From contig JAOUPD010000060.1 of the NCBI GenBank assembly GCA_029880065.1, positions 1 through 6,983 on the forward strand: a DNA stretch of 6,983 nucleotides, read 5' to 3'. Positions within the stretch are counted from its first letter, which is position 1, and the number at the start of each line of letters is the position of its first letter. Both the position numbers and the translations under genes were made by a program. Shown here piece by piece: positions 1 through 4,472 of the stretch. This stretch comes from Hadesarchaea archaeon (GTDB taxonomy: Archaea > Hadarchaeota > Hadarchaeia > Hadarchaeales > Hadarchaeaceae). Under the pieces are notes generated by a model. The model did no database searches and was not told where the DNA came from. It saw only the letters and a list, made by a program, of their open reading frames with translations.

Positions 1-89
1 CCGGCCTTAAATGAGCGATTGCCGAGCTCGCCGATGCTCAGCACGATGTCGTAGGGGACATGGGCGAGGAGCACGTATGTTCCGCGCAT
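1..89 (-). CDS. DUF123 (GIY-YIG-like) protein, N-terminal fragment, cut by the window edge
   Basis: Only the first 30 residues are visible; they read MRGTYVLLAHVPYDIVLSIG, then ELGNRSFKAG, and run off the left edge. The pattern of an initial M-[RK]-G-[TS]-Y-x-L-L, then a short strand, then x-I-G-x-L-G-x-x-x-F-x-x-G is how archaeal DUF123 proteins begin, just before their GIY-YIG-like core. Members are small proteins related to GIY-YIG nucleases, sometimes fused to endonuclease III; their physiological role is not established. The start is well bounded: an in-frame TAA lies four codons upstream (101-99) and ATG at 89-87 is the first start codon after it. No strong SD is visible. The gene diverges from the ferritin-like gene. 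The assignment rests on a short N-terminus and is moderate. Confidence 0.55.
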   Translation of the reverse strand, partial: MRGTYVLLAHVPYDIVLSIGELGNRSFKA

Positions 90-160
90 GGAGCTCGATT
101 AATATTTAGACCAACGCTACTTTTGCCTTCCGCAAGGGGCCCAATTAGCAGGTGTAACTT

Positions 161-179
161 GTTTTTAAGCGACTTTGGA
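161..179 (-). promoter_or_regulatory. Possible BRE/TATA element for the leftward DUF123 gene
   Basis: On the minus strand, CCAAAGTCG is followed by CTTAAAAAC, which resembles an archaeal BRE plus TATA box. Initiation about 26 nt downstream would fall near 140-138 and give a leader of about 50 nt. A second AT-rich stretch at 110-99 (TCTAAATATTAA) is only about 15 nt from the ATG, too close to be its TATA box by the usual spacing. The call is weak. Confidence 0.25.
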
Positions 180-225
180 AGATCTGCTGCGTTAATTTCT
201 AACTCGGAGCCCTAAGTATTCTGAA

Positions 226-240
226 TCCGATAAAAATATT
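226..240 (+). promoter_or_regulatory. TATA-type promoter of the DPSL ferritin gene
   Basis: TCCGATAAAAATATT fits a BRE-like purine patch followed by an AT-rich TATA box centred near 235. The expected transcription start, about 26 nt downstream, falls near 261. This leaves a short leader of about 18 nt that contains the GAGGAG ribosome binding site. The geometry supports translation from ATG 280 and argues against GTG 247, which would lie upstream of the mRNA 5' end. Confidence 0.5.
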
Positions 241-263
241 ACAAGTGTGAACAAAAATAAATT

Positions 264-269
264 GAGGAG
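264..269 (+). promoter_or_regulatory. Shine-Dalgarno site that decides the DPSL start
   Basis: GAGGAG lies 10 nt before ATG 280 and is the only good SD-like purine run in the leader. It lies downstream of the in-frame GTG at 247, so it can only serve the ATG at 280. Confidence 0.6.
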
Positions 270-279
270 AAGAGAAGAA

Positions 280-831
280 ATGGCTAAAGTAGCGCGGGAA
301 ATGGTTGAGAAGTCGGGCATCAATATTAATCAATTGTTGGAACTGCTGGTCAATAATGCAGCTGCGGAACTAACCACTTACTATTACTACACAATCCTAA
401 GGTGCAACCTAATCGGACTGGAAGGAGAAGGGGTCAAGGAAATTGCAGAGGTCGCTCGCGTCGAAGATCGTAATCACTTCGAGGCGATTGTTCCTAGAAT
501 CTACGAACTTGAAGGCAAACTACCAGATGACATGAAGGCGTTTCACGACAAGTCCGCTTGTCCGCCAGCATCTTTGCCCAAAGACCCAACGGATATAAAG
601 GCGATGTTAAAGGTGCTAGTGGAAGCCGAGCGATGTGCGGTTAGGGGCTATACGAACATTTGCAATCTGACGGCGGGGAAAGATCACCGCACCTACGACC
701 TGGCGCAGGCGATTCTAAACGAAGAAGTGGAGCACGAGTCCTGGTTTTCTGAGTTCCTAGGAGAGGGCCCATCTGGACACTTCATGCGCAGAGGCGAGAC
801 TTCCCCATTCGTGTCCAAGTTCCTGAAGTAG
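280..831 (+). CDS. Dps-like (DPSL/thioferritin-type) ferritin-like diiron protein
   Basis: A 183-residue four-helix-bundle protein of the archaeal DPSL family. Characterised members form dodecameric cages with a bacterioferritin-like diiron site and use peroxide or oxygen to oxidise and store iron, protecting DNA. Candidate metal ligands are E30 in helix A (AAAELTTYYYYTILR), E62/D63 with H66 (EDRNHFE) in helix B, E115/E117 in helix C and E149-x-x-H152 (NEEVEHE) in helix D. The family's diagnostic cysteine pair is present: C94 in FHDKSACPPASLP and C119 in EAERC, 25 residues apart. C42 and C128 are additional cysteines. The upstream GTG at 247 would add 11 residues, but promoter and SD positions favour ATG 280. 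The gene has its own promoter and no co-directional neighbour, consistent with a stand-alone stress gene. Family assignment is strong; the substrate preference (peroxide or oxygen) is inferred from the family. Confidence 0.88.
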   Translation: MAKVAREMVEKSGININQLLELLVNNAAAELTTYYYYTILRCNLIGLEGEGVKEIAEVARVEDRNHFEAIVPRIYELEGKLPDDMKAFHDKSACPPASLPKDPTDIKAMLKVLVEAERCAVRGYTNICNLTAGKDHRTYDLAQAILNEEVEHESWFSEFLGEGPSGHFMRRGETSPFVSKFLK

Positions 832-838
832 CGCAAGA

Positions 839-904
839 ATAATCAGGGGCAAACTGCTTCAACAAGGGGTAGTTCACCCCAAATCAAGTCCCGATTATGC
901 AACA
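839..904 (+). ncRNA. Candidate structured RNA: imperfect stem-loop ending in ACA (H/ACA-like or 3'-UTR structure)
   Basis: ATAATC (839-844), a single bulged A, then GGG (846-848) pairs with CCC (890-892) and GATTAT (893-898), giving a basal stem of 9 Watson-Crick pairs; G849-T889 can add a wobble pair. Inside are an asymmetric internal loop (850-865 on one side, 881-888 on the other) and a perfect 5-bp apical hairpin, GGGGT-AGTTC-ACCCC (866-880). An ACA triplet (902-904) lies three bases after the basal stem, as in archaeal H/ACA guide RNAs. Against that reading, the 21 nt from the apical stem to ACA exceeds the usual 14-16, and no K-turn is obvious. It could instead be a terminator or stability element between the convergent DPSL and tfb genes. 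Structure is seen; function is speculative. Confidence 0.25.
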
Positions 905-940
905 GAACCACTTTAGGGTAGAGGTCACTGAAAGTATCGA

Positions 941-971
941 TTTTTAAAACGCAATATTTAAGCTTTATTTT
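941..971 (+). terminator. T-rich region, probable transcription end for the DPSL gene
   Basis: TTTTT at 941-945 and TTTATTTT at 964-971 lie 110-140 bp past the DPSL stop on the plus strand. Archaeal termination commonly uses U-tracts without an adjacent hairpin. The minus strand after tfb has only a short TTTT before CCCC, so the end of the tfb transcript is not obvious. Confidence 0.3.
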
Positions 972-986
972 CAAAGGGGAAAATTC

Positions 987-1907
987 TTACAGCTCTACAT
1001 CTAGCCCTAACTTCTCGCATAACTCCTTGTAGCGGTTCCTCACGGTGACCTCTGTAACCCGCGCCACGTCCGCCACATCCCGCTGAGTCCGCCGCTCGCC
1101 ACAAAACACGCTAGCAATGTAGATGGCCGCAGCCGCCACGCCCGTCGGCCCACGCCCAGATGTCAGCCCCTTCTTCGTCGCCTCTTTGAGCAACTCGATC
1201 GCCTTCGACTGCACCTCACCGCTCAGCCCGAGCTCGCTCCCGAAGCGCGGAATGTAGTCAATCGGGCTTGTCGGGCGCAGGTGGATGAGCAATTCGCGTG
1301 AGATGAAACGGTAACTCCGTCCGATCTCCTTCTTGCTAACCCGCGAAACTTCGGCAATCTCGTCGAGCGTTCGGGGAACCTTGCACTCTCGGCAGGCCGC
1401 GTAAAGGGCCGCTGCGGCAACGCCCTCAATTGACCGCCCCCGGATCAACCTTTCCTCAACAGCCCGCCGGTAAATCACTGCAGCCGCCTCACGAACGTTT
1501 CGGGGCAGCCCCAAGTGTGAGGACATCCGGTCGACCTCCGATAGCGCGAAAGCTAGGTTGCGCTCGGTGGCATCAGAAACGCGGATTCGCCGCTGCCACT
1601 TTCGAAGGCGGTAAATCTGAGCTCGACGCTTTGGGGTGAGATCCTTGCCGTGAGAGTCGCGATCCCGCCAGTCAATCATCGTCGACAATCCTTTATCGTG
1701 AATAGTGAACGTCATGGGCGCTCCAACCCGTCCCCGGCGCTCCCGCTGTTCTTGGTCAAATGCCCTCCACTCCGGCCCCATGTCCATTATCTTGTCGTGA
1801 ATGATGAAACCGCACTCAGCACATACTAGCTCGGCGCGTTCGTATACACGCACGAATTTTGGGCTTCCGCACTCAGGGCACTTTTTTCGTTTTTCGTGTT
1901 TTTCCAT
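987..1907 (-). CDS. tfb: Transcription initiation factor B (TFB/TFIIB)
   Basis: A 306-residue archaeal TFIIB homologue, a normal length. It binds the TBP-TATA complex and the BRE, recruits RNA polymerase and helps open the promoter. The N-terminal zinc ribbon uses C10, C13, C29 and C32 (CPECG...CAECG). The B-reader/linker region follows: GPEWRAF at 44-50, then RRGRVG and the HDKGLST segment around 70-76. Two cyclin-fold repeats occupy roughly 110-205 and 205-300; hallmarks include LRKWQRR, ERNLAFAL, YAACRECKVPRTLDEIAE, GPTGVAAAAIYIAS and VTEVTVRNRYKEL. All expected elements are present, so this looks like a functional general TFB and not a divergent paralogue. It overlaps the end of gar1 by 35 nt in another frame. 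GGGGGAG at 1918-1912 lies 4 nt before the ATG, so the overlapping start is credible. Transcription probably comes from the gar1 promoter. Confidence 0.97.
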   Translation of the reverse strand: MEKHEKRKKCPECGSPKFVRVYERAELVCAECGFIIHDKIMDMGPEWRAFDQEQRERRGRVGAPMTFTIHDKGLSTMIDWRDRDSHGKDLTPKRRAQIYRLRKWQRRIRVSDATERNLAFALSEVDRMSSHLGLPRNVREAAAVIYRRAVEERLIRGRSIEGVAAAALYAACRECKVPRTLDEIAEVSRVSKKEIGRSYRFISRELLIHLRPTSPIDYIPRFGSELGLSGEVQSKAIELLKEATKKGLTSGRGPTGVAAAAIYIASVFCGERRTQRDVADVARVTEVTVRNRYKELCEKLGLDVEL

Positions 1908-2142
1908 ACCGCTCCCCCATATATAGATCCTTACCGACGAGCTTCTCCAGGTTGGCTTGAGCGAACCCGCGGCTGGGTTTTACCACGATGTAGGGCGCCG
2001 CGACGGGTCCGAACAGGTCAAGTATACTCCCCACGCGCGCGCCTCCCACATCATATACAGCTCCGCCGAGGCCCGGCACCTGCTCGGCGCTCAGCACGAA
2101 CCCGCGATTAGTGAGGTGAATGACCTTGCCTAGCTTACGCAT
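1873..2142 (-). CDS. gar1: H/ACA RNP protein Gar1
   Basis: An 89-residue Gar1 homologue. Gar1 is a small beta-barrel protein that binds Cbf5 in H/ACA ribonucleoproteins and promotes guide-RNA-directed rRNA pseudouridylation and product release. The sequence has the archaeal core: LGKVIHLTNRGFVL at the N-terminus, then GGAVYDVGGARVGSILDLFGPVAAPYIVVKP at about 26-56, the signature of the family, and a basic C-terminal tail (ERYGKTRKTKKVP). It lacks the eukaryotic Gly/Arg-rich tails, as archaeal forms do. The start is supported by GGGGG at 2152-2148 close to the ATG and by a BRE/TATA element 36-54 nt upstream. It is first in an overlapping pair with tfb, a neighbourhood shared by many archaea. 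Confidence 0.95.
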   Translation of the reverse strand: MRKLGKVIHLTNRGFVLSAEQVPGLGGAVYDVGGARVGSILDLFGPVAAPYIVVKPSRGFAQANLEKLVGKDLYMGERYGKTRKTKKVP

Positions 2143-2177
2143 TTAATCCCCCAAAAGTTTAAAACTTGATTCATCCA

Positions 2178-2196
2178 CGTATATATAATCTTTTCG
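2178..2196 (-). promoter_or_regulatory. BRE/TATA promoter of the gar1-tfb operon
   Basis: On the minus strand, CGAAAAG (BRE-like) is followed directly by ATTATATATA (TATA box centred near 2185). The predicted transcription start is near 2160, leaving a leader of about 17 nt that holds the GGGGG ribosome binding site. This is the best-formed promoter in the window. Confidence 0.6.
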
Positions 2197-2209
2197 ATAT
2201 ATTTAAAAC
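2197..2209 (+). promoter_or_regulatory. TATA-like element for the DUF211 gene, back-to-back with the gar1 promoter
   Basis: TATATTTAAAA at 2198-2208 is a good TATA box on the plus strand. It would start transcription near 2229, giving a leader of about 48 nt. A second candidate, GAGAAAATTCTTAAG at 2233-2247, would give a much shorter leader. The ribosome binding site GAGGTGG (2264-2270) ends 6 nt before ATG 2277. The main candidate abuts the oppositely directed gar1 TATA/BRE element, so the two promoters could compete. Confidence 0.4.
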
Positions 2210-2276
2210 TCACGGTTGACCGTCCAAAACCCGAGAAAATTCTTAAGCAACGCCGATCATTTAGAGGTGGAATCAA

Positions 2277-2603
2277 ATGGCTAGGAAGACTCCCGCTCGA
2301 AAGATTCGCAGACTCGTGCTCGACGTGCTCAAGCCGCACAGTCCTACACTGCCTGAGTTCGCGACAAAGCTCAGCTCGATGTCGGGCGTTGACGGGGTGA
2401 ACGTTACGCTCATTGAGATCGACAAGGACACGGAGACAATCAAGATCACCATCGACGGCCAACTAGATTATGGCACAATACGCGCGGCAATCGAGGAATG
2501 GGGCGGAGTCGTCCACAGTATCGATGAGGTCATCGCAGGCAACTTGACGAGCGGGACCGTAGAGCGCCAACGCAGGGTTCGCACACGCGAGGGTGGCGAC
2601 TAG
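2277..2603 (+). CDS. DUF211 family protein
   Basis: A 108-residue archaeal DUF211 protein. The family is a compact ferredoxin-like (beta-alpha-beta) oligomeric domain with no assigned biochemical function. The match covers nearly the whole protein: an opening RKIRRLVLDVLKPHSPTLPEF, a central GVDGVNVTLIEIDKDTETIKITIDG and a closing IRAAIEEWGGVVHSIDEVIAG, all in family order. The last ~18 residues (after VIAG) are charged and Arg-rich, outside the core. ATG 2277 has a strong SD (GAGGTGG). The gene stands alone on the plus strand: divergent from gar1, and convergent with the uncharacterised gene at 2600-3400, whose stop codon overlaps its own. Family membership is confident; role unknown. Confidence 0.88.
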   Translation: MARKTPARKIRRLVLDVLKPHSPTLPEFATKLSSMSGVDGVNVTLIEIDKDTETIKITIDGQLDYGTIRAAIEEWGGVVHSIDEVIAGNLTSGTVERQRRVRTREGGD

Positions 2604-3400
2604 CGCGCCCTATACCAGCAGTCGGGTAGTTTACAAGTTCTACAGTTGGTTTCCACTTTCGTGCCCGGTTCACCCTTTATCCCATTTACCAGCTTCCGGG
2701 CTTTGCTGAGTTGTTTCTGCGTTCCCTGAACGAGTAAGGTGACGCTTCCCTCGGCTCCGGAGATGCCCCCCTTGCCCATAGCAATGGCTCCCGCGCCCGT
2801 CAGAATTTCGAAAGCTTCGAGCTCGGTGATAACTTTTCCCGCTATGGGCATTATTCCCGAAGGATAACCTGTGGCGTAGCTAACACGAAAGATTCCAGTA
2901 GTTCTGGAGACCCTTTGGATCGAGCCAGGAATAAACTTCTCGAGCCCCACAGGAATGATGAAGGTCACGCCCCGCGCCATGATAGTCCCCAGTGATCTAC
3001 CTAGGGTGCCTCCTCGACGCGATGCCAATAAAACTCCCGCCGTGCCGCTGGCGTCGAGCGCGTTGGCACCCTTGATGAAGACATCGCCGGCCGTGAGTTC
3101 GAGAAGTATATCGTCGAGCTTGCTTTTGATGAGCTTGCCCCCGCGGATGATGATATTTCCTATACGTCGCTCGTGGGGGACGACACAAGTCCCTTTCGGC
3201 AAAACGACTCCCGCCACGAATTTTTCGCTCTCGATTTTTTTCCCCAGCAGCTCCTCAGCGACACGGGCGTTGGTGGTGCCAAGCCCGATCACTATCGTTC
3301 CCTGGCGGAGGGCTCGCTTGACCTCAGGGAGGGCGGCGACCGCCTTCGCTATCAAGCGCTTCGATTCGGCCGGGGTTAGCGTCACTTGGATATTTGGCAT
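2600..3400 (-). CDS. Conserved protein of unknown function with C-terminal CX2CX4C motif
   Basis: A 266-residue soluble-looking protein that I cannot assign to a named family. Visible landmarks are a helical N-terminus (LTPAESKRLIAKAVAALPEV), a strand-loop GTIVIGLGTTNARVAEEL at 34-51 that recalls nucleotide- or sugar-phosphate-binding loops, a conserved-looking GDVFIKGANALD at 105-116, several Gly-rich loops (RRGGTLGRSLG; GAGAIAMGKGGISGAEGSV), a beta-alpha segment SVTLLVQGTQKQLSKARKLVNGIKGEP near the C-terminus, and a final cysteine cluster C253-x2-C256-x4-C261 that could bind zinc or an Fe-S centre. An upstream ATG at 3463 is in frame, but a TATA box lies between it and ATG 3400, and the added residues (MSQLWRHQTKFFKPVKLTSC) look non-domain, so 3400 is preferred. 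An enzyme is plausible; any specific reaction would be a guess. Confidence 0.75.
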   Translation of the reverse strand: MPNIQVTLTPAESKRLIAKAVAALPEVKRALRQGTIVIGLGTTNARVAEELLGKKIESEKFVAGVVLPKGTCVVPHERRIGNIIIRGGKLIKSKLDDILLELTAGDVFIKGANALDASGTAGVLLASRRGGTLGRSLGTIMARGVTFIIPVGLEKFIPGSIQRVSRTTGIFRVSYATGYPSGIMPIAGKVITELEAFEILTGAGAIAMGKGGISGAEGSVTLLVQGTQKQLSKARKLVNGIKGEPGTKVETNCRTCKLPDCWYRAR

Positions 3401-3422
3401 GTCACACGATGTTAATTTAACT

Positions 3423-3436
3423 GGTTTAAAAAACTT
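3423..3436 (-). promoter_or_regulatory. TATA box for the 2600-3400 gene, decides its start
   Basis: On the minus strand, AAGTTTTTTAAACC contains TTTTTTAAA (3433-3425). Initiation about 26 nt downstream would fall near 3403, giving a nearly leaderless mRNA starting at ATG 3400. That agrees with the lack of a clear SD in front of this ATG and rules against translation from 3463. Confidence 0.5.
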
Positions 3437-3489
3437 TGTTTGATGACGCCACAGCTGTGACATGGCACGCCGATGTCACCCAAAATGCC

Positions 3490-3528
3490 ACACGAGGTGT
3501 ACCACATTAACGCACTACATACTCGTGT
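3490..3528. repeat. 7-bp inverted repeat ACACGAG...CTCGTGT
   Basis: ACACGAG at 3490-3496 and CTCGTGT at 3522-3528 are perfect inverted copies with a 25-bp spacer. The right arm overlaps the fourth TGTCAC word. It could be a further operator dyad or part of an RNA hairpin if transcribed. Confidence 0.3.
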
Positions 3529-3533
3529 CACCG

Positions 3534-3555
3534 ACATAGCTATGTTATTCTAGAA
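3534..3555 (+). promoter_or_regulatory. Palindromes overlapping the probable promoter of the DUF488 gene
   Basis: ACATAGCTATGT (3534-3545) is a perfect 12-bp palindrome and TTCTAGAA (3548-3555) a perfect 8-bp one. Between and across them TATGTTATTC (3541-3550) is the only TATA-like stretch at a sensible distance from GTG 3579; it would start transcription near 3572 with a leader of about 7 nt. The palindromes could therefore be operators. The promoter call is weak because the TATA match is poor. Confidence 0.35.
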
Positions 3556-3578
3556 ACTGAATTGGTAAGGGAGCGAGC

Positions 3579-3992
3579 GTGCCGAAGATATTTACAATCG
3601 GCTACGGAAATCGCAAATTCGACGACTTCGTGTCGCTGCTCAAACGTTTTGATATCGAGCTAATCATTGACGTCCGGCACTTCCCGACTTCAAAGTGGCC
3701 GGAGTTCGTGAAGGAGAACCTGCAGCGGACCCTCCCCGCAATGGGCATAGGTTATGTCCACATCCGAGAGCTCGGCGGATATCGTGGGGGCTACGGAAAC
3801 TACACCCGGACCCGAGAGTTCAAGCAAGGGTTGAAGGAGCTGATGAAACTCGCTCGCGAGAAATCCTCAGCGATTATGTGCGTCGAGTCGTATCCGAGCG
3901 CATGTCATCGCCGCTTCATAACAAAGGAGTTAAAAAAGCGAAAATGGAAAGTCGTGCACATCGTCGGCAAAGGGAAGCAACAAACGCTATGA
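3579..3992 (+). CDS. DUF488 family protein
   Basis: A 137-residue DUF488 protein, a widespread family of small alpha/beta proteins without an established function. Signature elements appear in order: IFTIGYGNRKFDDFVSLL at 4-21, IELIIDVRHFP at 26-36 (DVR at 31-33), VHIRELGGYRGG at 60-71, and the C-terminal C101-VESYPSA-C109-H-R motif corresponding to the family's C-x-E-x-x-P-x-x-C-H-R. Length is typical for the short class. The start is GTG 3579; the family's usual opening x-K-I-x-T-I-G-Y begins right there, with purine-rich AAGGGAGCGAG just before it. No co-directional neighbour exists, so context gives no function. The final six bases overlap the S8e gene on the other strand. Confidence 0.88.
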   Translation: MPKIFTIGYGNRKFDDFVSLLKRFDIELIIDVRHFPTSKWPEFVKENLQRTLPAMGIGYVHIRELGGYRGGYGNYTRTREFKQGLKELMKLAREKSSAIMCVESYPSACHRRFITKELKKRKWKVVHIVGKGKQQTL

Positions 3993-4427
3993 TTTTTCTT
4001 CGGGCACCGCCGGCTTCTCAACAGGTTTCTCAGCTTCAACGGGCTTGGCCTCGAGTAGCACGGCGTCTACTCCCCCGCTCTGCTTGGGCCGGCTAGTTAC
4101 GCGCGCGCGGCCGAGCTCGGTTTCGATTATCGCTCCCTTCGTCAGAACATTTCTACGAACGAAGTGGGGGTCAGCAGGATTTTCGACAACTTTGAGTATT
4201 TTCGATTTTTTCGTCTGTCCGGTTTTCGGGTCCACAACGTTAGCGACATCGATGCCAAGCAAGCTGATTTTTATGTTCCCACCGAAAGCGCGTCGCTCGA
4301 CCCGCTTCATTGGGCCGAGTTTGGTCTCGATGAGCTCGCTCCCCATTTCCCGCCTACGCTTCTTCCGGCTGGCCCATATTCGCCCCCCGCTGGGCTTCTT
4401 CAGCGATCTACCCTGCCACTTAGCCAT
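3987..4427 (-). CDS. rps8e: Small-subunit ribosomal protein S8e
   Basis: A 146-residue S8e, a small-subunit protein shared by archaea and eukaryotes and absent from bacteria. The N-terminus (MAKWQGRSLKKPSGGRIWASRKKRR) is strongly basic and typical. Then come family segments ETKLGPMKRVERRAFGGNIKISLL, VVDPKTGQTKKSKILKVVENPADPHFVRRNVLTKGAIIETELGRARVTSRPKQSGGVDAVLL. The core ends near residue 126; the remaining ~20 residues are a low-complexity Lys/Glu/Pro/Val tail with two KPVE copies, making the protein somewhat longer than most archaeal S8e. GGTG at 4436-4433 lies 5 nt before the ATG. It follows scpB on the same strand but has its own TATA-like element, so separate transcription is likely. Confidence 0.96.
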   Translation of the reverse strand: MAKWQGRSLKKPSGGRIWASRKKRRREMGSELIETKLGPMKRVERRAFGGNIKISLLGIDVANVVDPKTGQTKKSKILKVVENPADPHFVRRNVLTKGAIIETELGRARVTSRPKQSGGVDAVLLEAKPVEAEKPVEKPAVPEEKS

Positions 4428-4460
4428 TTAGACACCGCTTGCAATCTTTGGGCACAAGGG

Positions 4461-4470
4461 TATAAAAAGT
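4461..4470 (-). promoter_or_regulatory. TATA-like promoter of the S8e gene, abutting the scpB stop
   Basis: On the minus strand ACTTTTTATA (TATA core 4468-4461) begins directly after the scpB stop region. Initiation would be near 4439, leaving a leader of about 12 nt with the GGTG site. It allows the ribosomal protein gene to be expressed independently of the SMC cluster. Confidence 0.45.
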
Positions 4471-4472
4471 CC

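Larger units (their letters stand above)
3400..3532. repeat. Cluster of four TGTCAC[A/C] words in the divergent spacer
   Basis: TGTCACA occurs at 3400-3406 on the plus strand and at 3462-3456 on the minus strand; TGTCACC occurs at 3474-3480 and 3526-3532 on the plus strand. Copies two and three face each other as the perfect inverted repeat GTGACAT-N9-ATGTCAC (3457-3479). A 10-bp palindrome, CACAGCTGTG (3450-3459), overlaps copy two. By equal-base chance about 0.06 TGTCAC sites are expected in 133 bp counting both strands. Likely a binding-site array for a regulator of one or both divergent genes, although no regulator gene is adjacent. Confidence 0.4.

Noticed and set aside
247..279. GTG 247 as the start of the ferritin-like gene
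   Set aside because: It lies only about 12 bp after the TATA box, upstream of the expected mRNA start, and the only SD-like site serves ATG 280.
840..905. tRNA or tRNA-like gene in the 832-986 gap
   Set aside because: The GGGGT-AGTTC-ACCCC hairpin superficially recalls a T-arm, but no acceptor, D or anticodon arms can be drawn around it.
2955..3443. 162-codon plus-strand open frame opposite the unknown 266-residue gene
   Set aside because: Low-complexity Ser/Pro/Arg composition typical of an antisense shadow; the minus-strand frame has the motif-like loops and a matching promoter.
3440..3560. CRISPR-like repeat array or mobile-element ends
   Set aside because: The repeated words are only 6-7 bp with irregular spacing (52-74 bp) and mixed orientation; there are no spacers, cas genes, transposase or target duplications.
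3695..4096. 133-codon plus-strand frame overlapping DUF488 and S8e
   Set aside because: Out of frame with the recognised DUF488 protein and antisense to S8e; Arg/Ala/Pro-rich with no family resemblance.
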